Assembly (NCBI GenBank): GCA_903907185.1
Contig: CAIVND010000033.1
Coordinates: 1 to 12,128, forward strand
Source: an uncultured Acidimicrobiaceae bacterium
GTDB taxonomy: Bacteria; Actinomycetota; Acidimicrobiia; Acidimicrobiales; Bog-793
Direction: 5' to 3'
DNA: 12,128 nucleotides
Of the stretch, positions 1-6,707 are shown in pieces. The position numbers were made by a program, and so were the translations under genes. Below the pieces are notes generated by a model. That model ran no database searches and was not told the DNA's origin. It was given only the letters and a program-made list of their open reading frames with translations. Positions within the stretch are counted from its first letter, which is position 1; each line of letters begins with the position of its first letter.

Positions 1-1
1 C

Positions 2-298
2 AACGTCAGTCCATCTGACTACATCATTACCAAGCACCGTTGGTCTGCATTCCATGCAACGTCGCTTGATCTTTCACTTCGAACGCGCGGGATCGACACA
101 TTGCTAATCATTGGTGGAACCACGCACATCGGAGTCGCCTCATCGGTTTACTCTGCGCGCGATCTCGACTATCAGGTAATCGTCTTGCGTGATGGTTGCC
201 ACGGCACCCCAGCGGAGCTTGCCTCACTCTTGGACGACATCTTTCCTCAGATCTGCCATGTCCGAACGATTGATGAGGTGCTCTCGAGCCTCTCGTAG
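2..298 (+). CDS. Isochorismatase-superfamily hydrolase, C-terminal part (5' end outside window)
   Basis: The reading frame is open from base 2 to the TAG at 296-298 and gives the last 98 residues of an isochorismatase-like alpha/beta hydrolase. Family features seen: the TKHRWSAF segment (visible residues 10-17), whose Lys corresponds to the catalytic Lys; a hydrophobic beta strand DTLLIIGG; then THIGVASSVYSARDL, the segment that normally carries the nucleophilic Cys; and a tail of the FPQICHVRTIDEVL type usual in this superfamily. At the Cys position there is a Gly (codon 131-133). In cysteine hydrolases (nicotinamidase, N-carbamoylsarcosine amidase types) that Cys is essential, whereas true isochorismatases (EntB, PhzD) have Gly there in a His-Ile/Val-Gly context. 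It may therefore hydrolyse a vinyl ether such as isochorismate, or be an inactive relative. The N-terminal Asp of the triad is not visible. The superfamily is sure; the substrate is not. Confidence 0.85.
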   Translation, partial: NVSPSDYIITKHRWSAFHATSLDLSLRTRGIDTLLIIGGTTHIGVASSVYSARDLDYQVIVLRDGCHGTPAELASLLDDIFPQICHVRTIDEVLSSLS

Positions 299-352
299 TT
301 CGAAGTTGAATCAACGTTTGAAGTGTGCCGGGCAAGAGTTCTAGACGGTCGG

Positions 353-772
353 CTAACGCCGCTTGGAATTCTGCCCGCGAAGTTCAACTCGCCACATCAT
401 CTTCAGACCTGACCAGTCGGCATCGATCGCTGCTACTTTCACATCGACAATTCCGAGCGGGAGTGCGTGCGTTCGAATGATGTTGTCGGTGATGTCGCTT
501 TCGTGTCCTCCCGCACGACGCGGCCACGCGATCCAAAGCACGCCGACCGGAAAGATTTGCTTGACGAGAGCGGGAAGTCGGCGGTCAAGCTGTGCGCTTT
601 CAGAGAAGAAACTCAGAACAAGATCAGCTGGTAGGGGCGGTTCAGAGTAGATGAGACCGCTTGGAGGATCGATAAAGCTCCACTTTGGCGGCGGAGAATC
701 AATGTGGATTCGTAGCCCTGGCTTCAGGCCGAGCTTCTTGCTCTGAGAGGGACCAGCGTCACCTATCGGCAC
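353..772 (-). CDS. DUF3052-family conserved hypothetical protein
   Basis: A 139-residue protein starting at GTG (770-772), with an in-frame stop four codons upstream, so no longer start exists. The pattern matches actinobacterial DUF3052 proteins as I remember them: KKLGLKPGLR near the N-terminus (residues about 12-21), a short proline-rich turn, a strand and helix giving DLVLSFFSESAQLDRRLPAL, then GVLWIAWPRRAGGHESDITDNIIR, and the closing GIVDVKVAAIDADWSGLKMMWR. The length is normal for the family. The biochemical function of these proteins is not established. No signal peptide or membrane segment is seen, so it is probably cytosolic. It converges on the hydrolase at 2-298, with about 54 bases between the two stops and no obvious terminator there. 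Family assignment is fairly sure; I assign no function. Confidence 0.8.
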   Translation of the reverse strand: MPIGDAGPSQSKKLGLKPGLRIHIDSPPPKWSFIDPPSGLIYSEPPLPADLVLSFFSESAQLDRRLPALVKQIFPVGVLWIAWPRRAGGHESDITDNIIRTHALPLGIVDVKVAAIDADWSGLKMMWRVELRGQNSKRR

Positions 773-1076
773 GAATGGATCTCAACTGTGCAACCGCGGG
801 CAGATTCTAGAATTGCATCATTCCAACTCATCGATCAATTTTACTGAATCGATGGCAGGAAACGTAGCCCACTCGCGACCACGAAGACCACCGACGGCGG
901 TCGTGAATCTGAACACAACTGGTAATCTCAAGAGGTGAATCTCTTGGATCTCCAAGCGGATCTCGTCAGTCTGGATAGATCTCACACACTGCCTCTTGGT
1001 CACCACCGACTTCGATCTGGCACAATCAACTGCTCACCGTGTGGTGATGTCCTGCAGCAGAATCGGTGAGGGTTCA
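773..1076. other. Intergenic stretch with no convincing gene
   Basis: About 300 bases between the GTG of the DUF3052 gene and the chosen start of the MpaB-like gene. On the minus strand a 62-codon frame (818-1006) opens with GTG but has no ribosome binding site. Its middle, EIHLLRLPVVFRFTTAVGGL, is faintly like the N-terminal strand of MenC/enolase-superfamily proteins, but the frame then ends without the rest of that domain. It could be a decayed fragment or chance. Promoters for the two flanking divergent genes should lie here; I could not identify convincing -35/-10 pairs. Confidence 0.5.
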
Positions 1077-1934
1077 TTGAAGACCTTTCGAAGACCAGAG
1101 CGCAGGCGGGTGCGCGAGAAAGAAATCGAGCCTGAACTCACAAAGATGCTCATGAACGGCATGGCTCTCCTCGGGGCTGGAGCAAATGTGATCATGCAGC
1201 TCTCTCGGCTTCCTGTTGGTCATGGAGTCGTTGAAAGCAGAGTCGAAGATGGCTCGCTCTTCCACCACCCAGTGAAGCGAACGCGAACAACACTTGGTTA
1301 CATCATGATCGCGTTATTTGGGACTGATCGAGAGCGTTTGATTCTCCGCAGCGAGGTCAACAGTCAACACCGGCACGTTCAATCAGATTCCGAAAGTCCC
1401 GTACCCTATGACGCCTCCGATCCCGAACTGCAACTTTGGGTGGCTGCTTGCATGTTTCGCGGTTTGGAAGATGCCATCAAAATTCTCTACCGGTCGACCT
1501 CTCCAGAGACTCTCGATCTGCTCTATCGACACTGTTCCCGGTTCGCCACCACACTCCAGGTGCCCATATCCATGTGGCCAGCGACGAGGGAGTCTTTCGA
1601 AAGTTATTGGGCGGCATCGATCTCACTCTTGGCGGTGGACGAAGCGACACGGGCCTATCTCTTGCAGTTTGCCTCTCTCAAGTTCCTTCCGGTTCCAATG
1701 CATAGGGTCCTCGGTGGACTCCACCTCTTTGTCACAAAAGGCTTTCTTCCGCCAGCCTTTCGAGACACGCTTGGGTTGTCGTGGACTAGCGGTGATCAAC
1801 GACGATTTCAGCTGATGATGTCTACAGCCGCTCTCGTCAACAGGCTGTTGCCCCGGGTGTTGAGAGAATTCCCCTGGAACATTGTCCTTTGGGATACTCG
1901 TCGGCGACTGGGACGAGGTCGGTCCTTCGTCTGA
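1077..1934 (+). CDS. MpaB/DUF2236-family oxygenase-like protein
   Basis: A protein of about 285 residues of the DUF2236 family (ER-bound oxygenase MpaB/rubber-oxygenase catalytic domain). Counted from the TTG at 1077: GAGANVIMQLSRLPVGHGVV at 33-52, ESRVEDGSLFHHPVKRTRTT at 53-72, the family's His-containing segment (H98, H100, V101), then DPELQLWVAACMFRGLEDA, and the typical C-terminal ending with FPWNIVLWDTRRRL. The fold is all-helical, and some relatives bind haem b through a conserved His, which H98 or H100 could supply. The start was chosen because GGTGAG (1065-1070) is well placed before this TTG. The frame stays open upstream (TTG 996, GTG 1041, ATG 1047), but those additions do not look like family sequence. 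No signal peptide. The substrate is unknown; relatives act on very different molecules. Confidence 0.82.
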   Translation: MKTFRRPERRRVREKEIEPELTKMLMNGMALLGAGANVIMQLSRLPVGHGVVESRVEDGSLFHHPVKRTRTTLGYIMIALFGTDRERLILRSEVNSQHRHVQSDSESPVPYDASDPELQLWVAACMFRGLEDAIKILYRSTSPETLDLLYRHCSRFATTLQVPISMWPATRESFESYWAASISLLAVDEATRAYLLQFASLKFLPVPMHRVLGGLHLFVTKGFLPPAFRDTLGLSWTSGDQRRFQLMMSTAALVNRLLPRVLREFPWNIVLWDTRRRLGRGRSFV

Positions 1935-1997
1935 GCGAGATTGAACATCTTGGTCAGGAGATCGATCGATGGATGAGGAAAGAACACGGTTCCTTTA

Positions 1998-2021
1998 CTC
2001 AATCGGTCGATTGTGATTGAG
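1998..2021. repeat. Inverted repeat between convergent genes
   Basis: CTCAATC (1998-2004) and GATTGAG (2015-2021) form a perfect 7-bp inverted repeat around a 10-base loop, in the 103-base space between the convergent ends of the MpaB-like gene and the aldo/keto reductase. Position fits a transcription terminator serving either strand, but the stem is A/T-rich and no T-run follows on either strand, so a strong intrinsic terminator is doubtful. It also shares ACTCAAT with the operator-like motifs near 3059-3095 and 3673-3688. Confidence 0.25.
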
Positions 2022-2037
2022 CGATTGGCTGGCTGGG

Positions 2038-3021
2038 TCAGTTTCCAGTGAAGATTGTCAGTTGCCCGAAGAGTGAACGGAGTCGTTCGAGATCGGTCTC
2101 GGGGAGTGTGGGGAGATTGATCGACCGGACATTCTCGCGAAGGTGTTCACGGTTGCCGGTGCCAGTCAGTACAACGTCACAACCAGGCTCATGGCGAGCA
2201 AATCGGTAGGCCGCCTCAACTACTGAAGAGGCCCCCGCGTTGTGCACTAAGAACCCGAGCGGGTCTTCGAGATCAAGCGCCGAAGCGTCGAGCAGCCCCT
2301 CTGCTGAGGCGTCGACGATCATCTTTCGCAGCACTTCGGGACGACTGATAGCCCGTCGAACGGCAAACATCACCTCAACTCCGATGTTGTTGCTCATCGT
2401 CTCCGGCAGAACCGTGAGTCGCGCGCTGGGATTTAAGAGGTTGAATCCCACCATGAAAACGTCCCAAAAGTCATCGAACTTCGCCCGCTGCAGCATCTCA
2501 TGGGTGGAGTCTTTTCCAAAGAGTTCACTGATGGCGATATACCGGATCACACCTTGATCACGGAGCGAAAGAAGTTCCGGAAGTACCTCAGAGACGCAGT
2601 AGTCATAGTCGTCATCGGCGATTCCGTGGAGATGGAAGACGTCGATCGTCTCGGTCTGAAGTTTGACAAGTGAGGCCTCGACAGCAGAACGGATCGATTT
2701 TGCCTGCTCGCTCCGCGAATCAGTTCGCACGATGTTCGCCTTGGTTGAGATCACCACCTCGTCACGATGGCCTTTCAGTGCATGCCCGACAATCTCCTCA
2801 GTTCCATAGGCCTGCGCCGTGTCAAAATAGGTGATCCCGAGATCTAACGCCTCACGAACGATTTGTATCGATTCTTCGGTGCTCGCACCGAGTCGTTGAC
2901 CGAGTCGGCTTGCGCCACCACATCCAAGACCAGCGACGCTTATCTGTAGACCTGTTTTGCCAAGCTCGACGGTATCCACGTGGATCACGATACCAGTGGC
3001 GACAAATTTTGTGGCGGTCAT
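2038..3021 (-). CDS. Aldo/keto reductase
   Basis: A 327-residue NADPH-type aldo/keto reductase. Counted from the ATG at 3021, the catalytic tetrad is complete: D67 and Y72 in FDTAQAYG, K94 in VVISTKAN and H132 in DVFHLHG. The N-terminus carries VELGKTGLQISVAGLGCGG, and the C-terminal part VVLTGTGNREHLRENV corresponds to the cofactor-binding region. The barrel is expected to be cytosolic and to reduce aldehydes or ketones; the substrate cannot be read from sequence. A GTG at 2979 would begin just before DTVELGKTG, closer to where family members usually start. Neither start has a clear Shine-Dalgarno sequence, and a TTG at 3051 is less likely. It lies 70 bases downstream of the TIGR03086 gene on the same strand, with operator-like repeats between them, so it may be co-transcribed, separately regulated, or both. 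Confidence 0.93.
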   Translation of the reverse strand: MTATKFVATGIVIHVDTVELGKTGLQISVAGLGCGGASRLGQRLGASTEESIQIVREALDLGITYFDTAQAYGTEEIVGHALKGHRDEVVISTKANIVRTDSRSEQAKSIRSAVEASLVKLQTETIDVFHLHGIADDDYDYCVSEVLPELLSLRDQGVIRYIAISELFGKDSTHEMLQRAKFDDFWDVFMVGFNLLNPSARLTVLPETMSNNIGVEVMFAVRRAISRPEVLRKMIVDASAEGLLDASALDLEDPLGFLVHNAGASSVVEAAYRFARHEPGCDVVLTGTGNREHLRENVRSINLPTLPETDLERLRSLFGQLTIFTGN

Positions 3022-3058
3022 CACGGCGCCGTCGCAAAATCTCGGAACCAAGAATTGC

Positions 3059-3095
3059 GTTACTCAAAAATCGAGTTACCAAAATATTGAGTTAC
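3059..3095 (-). promoter_or_regulatory. Operator-like repeats upstream of the aldo/keto reductase
   Basis: Read on the minus strand, GTAACTC occurs twice with starts 16 bases apart (plus-strand GAGTTAC at 3073-3079 and 3089-3095), followed by an inverted copy with one mismatch, GAGTAAC (plus-strand GTTACTC at 3059-3065). The block is A/T-rich, lies 38-74 bases before the reductase ATG and overlaps the stop codon of the upstream gene. Tandem and inverted 7-mers at one to two helical turns are typical of binding sites for HxlR-, MarR- or TetR-type regulators. The regulator identity is inference, and no regulator gene is in the window. Confidence 0.5.
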
Positions 3096-3658
3096 ATGGT
3101 TGGAATCATGCGCCCACAGAACGCCGCGAGTTGATCAAAGGCACTTGCGCCTTCGGGTATGTTCCTCGGGGGACTCCACGTGCCGCCCTCCGCGCGGGGG
3201 CGCTCGGAGAGGATCAGCTGCGCATTGGCGAGGCCAACTTTGGCAAAGGAATCGGCGAATGGTGATGGTTGGCCGGTGGCCTGAGCGAGGTCCCAGGAAT
3301 GAACGAGGTATTCGTTCATTCGCATAAGGACGAGACGATGTCCATCGACCTCACCCACTCGGTGCGTGTAGCGCCCGTCAAGAGCACCCGGTGCACTGAT
3401 CGCCGTGTGAAAGTCCGCAAATGATTCGTCGAACGCGATTCGAGGATCGCTGTTGGGCCACCCTCGAAGCTGCTCAGTTTCGTCTTCCAATTGCACCAAA
3501 GCGGTGAATCGATCAGTCCCAGCGATCACATGTTGTATCAGCTCGGATACATCCCATTCGGAGCAGGGAGTCTTGAAAGACAGCTGGTTCGTCTTCGTAC
3601 TCCCGAGCACTGAAGAAAAACCCGATGCTGCCTGGACAAGGTCGTCGATCGCGGTCAT
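3092..3658 (-). CDS. TIGR03086-family (DinB-like/mycothiol-dependent) metal-binding protein
   Basis: A 188-residue four-helix-bundle protein of the TIGR03086 family, related to the N-terminal domain of mycothiol-dependent maleylpyruvate isomerase. Signatures: TPCSEWDVSELIQHV (residues 30-44) and NEYLVHSWDLAQATGQ (115-130). H43, E116 and H120 have the arrangement of the His/Glu/His metal site of that isomerase, so a divalent metal is likely bound. The family may use mycothiol as thiol cofactor, but the reaction of this member is unknown. Start: the ATG at 3658 has GGGAG five bases upstream; an in-frame ATG four codons earlier (3670) lacks such a site. It precedes the aldo/keto reductase on the same strand, and related motifs precede both genes, suggesting a shared response, perhaps to electrophiles or thiol stress (inference). 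Confidence 0.87.
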   Translation of the reverse strand: MTAIDDLVQAASGFSSVLGSTKTNQLSFKTPCSEWDVSELIQHVIAGTDRFTALVQLEDETEQLRGWPNSDPRIAFDESFADFHTAISAPGALDGRYTHRVGEVDGHRLVLMRMNEYLVHSWDLAQATGQPSPFADSFAKVGLANAQLILSERPRAEGGTWSPPRNIPEGASAFDQLAAFCGRMIPTM

Positions 3659-3672
3659 CGCATCTCCCATTT

Positions 3673-3688
3673 CTCAGTATTGAGTAGC
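3673..3688 (-). promoter_or_regulatory. Operator-like element upstream of TIGR03086 gene
   Basis: CTCA-GTAT-TGAG (3673-3684) is an inverted repeat 15-26 bases before the ATG at 3658. On the minus strand it reads CTACTCAATACTGAG and shares ACTCAATA with GTAACTCAATATTTTG, the block upstream of the aldo/keto reductase (3059-3095). Placed between a possible promoter and the start codon, it would suit repression. It may mark a common regulator of the two genes. Confidence 0.4.
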
Positions 3689-3926
3689 TAACCCATCGGT
3701 GCCACTTCGCGAGCATAAATCACGCCGTTCAGTACCCAAGATGATGATCACGCTTGAGAGTCCAACGTCACCGGCTAAACAAAAAACCCAGAACACCAGC
3801 CGGCATCATGACAAATATGGCGAATGCGCTGGCTCGAACACTGGCGTGCTCTCTAGCGCGGGGTTAACCCCTACACCAGCTGTAGTCACTGTTTGGGGCT
3901 GACGAACGCCACGAGGAGGGGAATGG

Positions 3927-3955
3927 TTGACACACTGTTCCAACGTCGTTATGTT
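3927..3955 (+). promoter_or_regulatory. Promoter of the ferric-iron ABC transporter operon
   Basis: TTGACA at 3927-3932 is a perfect -35 hexamer. After exactly 17 bases comes TATGTT at 3950-3955, a 4/6 match to the -10 consensus. Transcription would be expected to start near 3961-3963, about 46 bases before the ATG at 4008, inside the palindrome at 3957-3986. This is a housekeeping-sigma-type promoter read from sequence only. Confidence 0.65.
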
Positions 3956-3956
3956 G

Positions 3957-3986
3957 TCAGGTACACCTGAATTCAGGCGTACCTGA
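3957..3986. promoter_or_regulatory. 30-bp palindromic operator, probably metal-responsive
   Basis: The 30 bases form a palindrome in which 14 of 15 base pairs match (only A3965/C3978 does not), centred on GAATTC. It also splits into two tandem palindromic units of the same pattern, TCAGGTACACCTGA (3957-3970) and TCAGGCGTACCTGA (3973-3986), with starts 16 bases apart. It begins one base after the -10 hexamer and covers the predicted transcription start, the classic place for a repressor. AGGT/ACCT half-sites recall DtxR/IdeR/MntR-type metal-dependent repressors, which commonly control iron uptake genes, but spacing differs from the usual 19-bp IdeR box. Binding of a dimer pair is inferred. Confidence 0.7.
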
Positions 3987-4007
3987 TACTTAAGGTTGGG
4001 GGGAAAG

Positions 4008-5075
4008 ATGCAACGGAACCAAGCGCAGACCGGACTCACTCGCTTTGGCGCACGGGCTTTTGTGATCTGTTCCTTGTTCACCTTAATCTCGACCGCAACG
4101 ACCGCAGTGGGATCCTCAACAGCGGGTGCATCGCAACCAGTCACCATCACGCTTTACAACGGACAGCACGTTCAGACGACAGAAGCACTTGTGGCGGGAT
4201 TCACCAAACAGACTGGTATCAAAGTTGCAGTACGCAGTGGCGAAGAGAACACCTTTGATGACCAGATCATCGCGGAGGGGAAGCGTTCGCCCGCGGACAT
4301 CCTTTTTACTGAAGATTCGCCCTCCCTTGAGTATCTGCAGCAGAAAGGTCTCCTTGCAAAGGTTGATGCCTCAACTTTGGCGAAGGTTCCATCTCGGTAT
4401 AACTCGCTGAAACACGATTGGGTTGGCGTATCTGCCCGGGTGAGTGTTTTGGTCTATAACCCAAGTCTCATGAAGAGGTCTCAGCTTCCAACGAGTGTTT
4501 TGCAACTTGCTAATCCTCGATATCGCGGCAAGCTTGCGATTGCACCTGGTGAAGTTGACTTTCAGCCGCTCGTTGGTTCGGTCCTCGAGTCCTATGGAAA
4601 GGCTGCCACGCTGAAGTGGTTGGAGGGAATAAAGGCTAACGCAGGGAGTCATGTTTACCCCAACAACGAGACCATCGACAATGAGGTCAATCGCGGCACC
4701 GTCGCCTTTGGTGTTATCAACCAGTACTACTGGTACAGGATGCGAGCCCAGATTGGGGCAGCGAAGGTACATTCGCTGATCACTTACTTTGCTCCACGTG
4801 ATCCGGGATACGTCGTTAACGTCTCGGGTGCAGGAATCTTGAAGTCGTCGAAGCACCAGGCCGCGGCACAGAAGTTTCTTGCCTACTTGGTCTCCAAAGC
4901 GGGTCAAGAGGTGATCGCTCACTCAATCAGCTTCGAATATCCAATCGCGTCCGGAGTAAAGACCGCTCAGCCCGAGACGCCATTTAACGATCTCAAGCCA
5001 AACGCGATCAGTGTGGGCAAGATTGGTTCCGATACGCAGGTCATCGCACTGCTGCGCGAGGCCCAGCTGCTATGA
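4008..5075 (+). CDS. fbpA: Ferric-iron ABC transporter, substrate-binding protein
   Basis: A 355-residue periplasmic-binding-protein-fold protein of the FbpA/AfuA/FutA class, which captures Fe3+ outside the membrane and delivers it to the permease. The ATG at 4008 follows a strong purine-rich site (GGGGGG, 3998-4003). Residues 1 to about 41 are a signal peptide: basic start, hydrophobic core 17-34, likely signal-peptidase-I cleavage after AGA41. The mature protein opens with VTITLYNGQH. Compared with FbpA as I recall it, all protein ligands to iron are present: H54 (NGQH), E102 (FTED) and Y240/Y241 (NQYYWYR). Other family signatures are KRSPADILFTED, ATLKWLEGIKAN and RDPGYVVNVSGAGILKSS. There is no proper lipobox (the only early Cys, C21, lies inside the hydrophobic core), which is odd for a Gram-positive binding protein. 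It is the first gene of a three-gene operon. Confidence 0.93.
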   Translation: MQRNQAQTGLTRFGARAFVICSLFTLISTATTAVGSSTAGASQPVTITLYNGQHVQTTEALVAGFTKQTGIKVAVRSGEENTFDDQIIAEGKRSPADILFTEDSPSLEYLQQKGLLAKVDASTLAKVPSRYNSLKHDWVGVSARVSVLVYNPSLMKRSQLPTSVLQLANPRYRGKLAIAPGEVDFQPLVGSVLESYGKAATLKWLEGIKANAGSHVYPNNETIDNEVNRGTVAFGVINQYYWYRMRAQIGAAKVHSLITYFAPRDPGYVVNVSGAGILKSSKHQAAAQKFLAYLVSKAGQEVIAHSISFEYPIASGVKTAQPETPFNDLKPNAISVGKIGSDTQVIALLREAQLL

Positions 5076-5135
5076 GACACAAAAATAATTGTTTACGGTC
5101 GTGCCTGACGTACCTCGACACGGGTCGACGCTGAG

Positions 5136-6707
5136 GTGATTCGGCGTTCGGGCACAGGGAGTCCAAAACTGCTGATTCTTCTCAGTTTGGTTGTCGTAGG
5201 TATCCTCGCCGTTCCGTTTGCCTTCCTCTTCGCTGAGGCATCGGGAAGTGGTTTTTCGAGCGTTGGACATCTCATCTGGCGGTCACTCACCCTTGACCTT
5301 TTGTGGAACACTGTGCGACTTACCGTCGTTGTGACAGTGCTCTGCGCATTGATCGGGACGCTCGCGGCATACGGCGTGGAGCGAACCGATCTCCCGGGAA
5401 AACATATTTGGGCGGTGCTTGTCGTCATCCCCTTCGCGATCCCTGATTTCATTGTGAGTTTCGGCTGGTCGTCACTGTCAACTTGGGTGCAGGGATTTCG
5501 GGGTGCAGCACTCGTTATGACATTCGCTGTCTATCCGCTTGTCTATCTTCCAGTAGCCGCGAGCCTTCGGGGAGCTGATCCCGGGCAGGAGGAGATCGCT
5601 CGGAGTCTCGGTGCCAGTCGACTCTCTACCTTTTTTCGGATAACACTTGGTCAGGCCCGTGGCGCGATACTTGGCGGCTGCCTGCTCGTCGCGCTGGTCA
5701 TTTTGGCTGAGTACGGAGCATTTGAGATTCTTGGCTACCAGACCTTTACAACGGAGATCTTTACCGATCTCTCCATCGGATTTAGTACCGCATCAGCCTG
5801 TGCGCTCTCGCTCGTCCTCGTTGGTTTAGGCCTCTTTCTCCTTGTTGGTGAGGGCTTTTCCCGGGGTCGGGGCAGCACGAGCCGCGTCGGTTCAGGCGTC
5901 CAGCGGGTGGATTCGCAACGGGCTCTTGGTCGGGCGAAGATACCGGTACTACTTGCCTACGCAGCGCTCGTCGTTGGCGCACTTGGCGTACCCATCGGCT
6001 CTTCGATCTATTGGATCTTTGAGGGTGGTGCGCACTCGCTTGTGGGCACAACGCTAGTTTCATCGGCTCTCCATACTGGGTACTACGGAGCTGTGGCTGG
6101 TCTTGTGGCGACTGTTATGGCCCTTCCGGTTGCTCTTCTCGTCGTGCGTCATCCACATCGCTTTCAGCTTCTGCTTGAAAAGACCACCTTTCTCGTTCTT
6201 GCAATGCCCGGACTTGTCATTGCACTTGCCCTCTCGTATTTTTCTGAGCACTTTGCCAACGGTTTTGGTTACCAGTCGTCGCCACTGCTGATCATCGCGT
6301 ATGCCCTGCTCTTCTTCCCTCTGGCGCTCGTTGGTGTTCGTGCCTCCGTGGCGCAAGCTCCTGCTGGTCTCGAGGAGGTTGCGGGTTCACTCGGTGTTCG
6401 TCGATTGGCAGTCTTTGCGAGGGTGACCTTTCCGCTCATCGCGCCTGGTCTTGGGGCGGCCTTCTGTCTCGTCTTCCTTTCGACCGTGACGGAACTTACG
6501 GCCACGTTGATCCTTATCCCGACGGGCGCTCAGACTCTCTCGACACAGTTTTGGGCATACCAGCAAAATCTGTCGTATGGGCAGGCCGCTCCCTTTGCGC
6601 TCGTGATCATCGCTATCGCCGCGGTACCCTCGTATGTGCTCGGAAGATTCTTTGATCGCCTTCCATCTCATCACGATGATGGACCATTCGCGGGCGCGAT
6701 CTCATGA
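5136..6707 (+). CDS. fbpB: Ferric-iron ABC transporter, fused two-domain permease
   Basis: A 523-residue integral membrane protein made of two homologous permease domains in one chain, as in FbpB/AfuB/HitB. Each half has about six hydrophobic segments and one cytoplasmic EAA loop that docks on the ATPase: EEIARSLGASRLSTFFRITL from residue 152, and EEVAGSLGVRRLAVFARVTF from residue 413. A conserved VIPFAIPDFIVSFGW stretch lies before the first loop and VLAMPGLVIALALSYF before the second. Two lobes in one protein mean no second permease gene is needed. The start is the GTG at 5136, with only a weak ribosome binding site (CTGAG), 60 bases after the binding-protein gene. The stop overlaps the ATPase start by four bases (ATGA), so the two are translationally coupled. 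Iron as substrate follows from the neighbouring binding protein. Confidence 0.93.
   Translation: MIRRSGTGSPKLLILLSLVVVGILAVPFAFLFAEASGSGFSSVGHLIWRSLTLDLLWNTVRLTVVVTVLCALIGTLAAYGVERTDLPGKHIWAVLVVIPFAIPDFIVSFGWSSLSTWVQGFRGAALVMTFAVYPLVYLPVAASLRGADPGQEEIARSLGASRLSTFFRITLGQARGAILGGCLLVALVILAEYGAFEILGYQTFTTEIFTDLSIGFSTASACALSLVLVGLGLFLLVGEGFSRGRGSTSRVGSGVQRVDSQRALGRAKIPVLLAYAALVVGALGVPIGSSIYWIFEGGAHSLVGTTLVSSALHTGYYGAVAGLVATVMALPVALLVVRHPHRFQLLLEKTTFLVLAMPGLVIALALSYFSEHFANGFGYQSSPLLIIAYALLFFPLALVGVRASVAQAPAGLEEVAGSLGVRRLAVFARVTFPLIAPGLGAAFCLVFLSTVTELTATLILIPTGAQTLSTQFWAYQQNLSYGQAAPFALVIIAIAAVPSYVLGRFFDRLPSHHDDGPFAGAIS

Larger units (their letters stand above)
3671..4007. other. Divergent intergenic region between TIGR03086 gene and iron-transport operon
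   Basis: About 340 bases without a gene. From left to right: an operator-like element of the minus-strand gene (3673-3688); a weak candidate promoter for that gene (minus strand, TTGGGT at 3739-3734, 16-base spacer, TATGCT at 3717-3712); an A-rich stretch near 3778-3788; a 12-bp palindrome GGGGTTAACCCC (3860-3871); then the promoter and palindromic operator of the iron operon (3927-3986) and its ribosome binding site (3998-4003). Frames that cross this area on the minus strand show no family resemblance. Confidence 0.6.

Noticed and set aside
3860..3871. Perfect 12-bp palindrome GGGGTTAACCCC, with similar GGGTTAACCC at 9410-9419 and GGGTTTAACCC at 10826-10836.
   Set aside because: One copy lies inside a coding sequence, spacing to genes is unrelated, and a few palindromes of this size are expected by chance in 12 kb.
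4059..4074. Possible lipobox around C21 of the iron-binding protein.
   Set aside because: The residues before the Cys (FVI) lack the small residue expected at -1, and the Cys is within the hydrophobic core rather than after it.
3806..4150. Minus-strand frame of 114 codons over the iron promoter.
   Set aside because: It overlaps the promoter, operator and start of the binding-protein gene, has no ribosome binding site and no family-like sequence.
4371..4922. Minus-strand frame of 183 codons.
   Set aside because: It is entirely inside the binding-protein gene, whose iron ligands and motifs are unambiguous; its own translation shows no domain.
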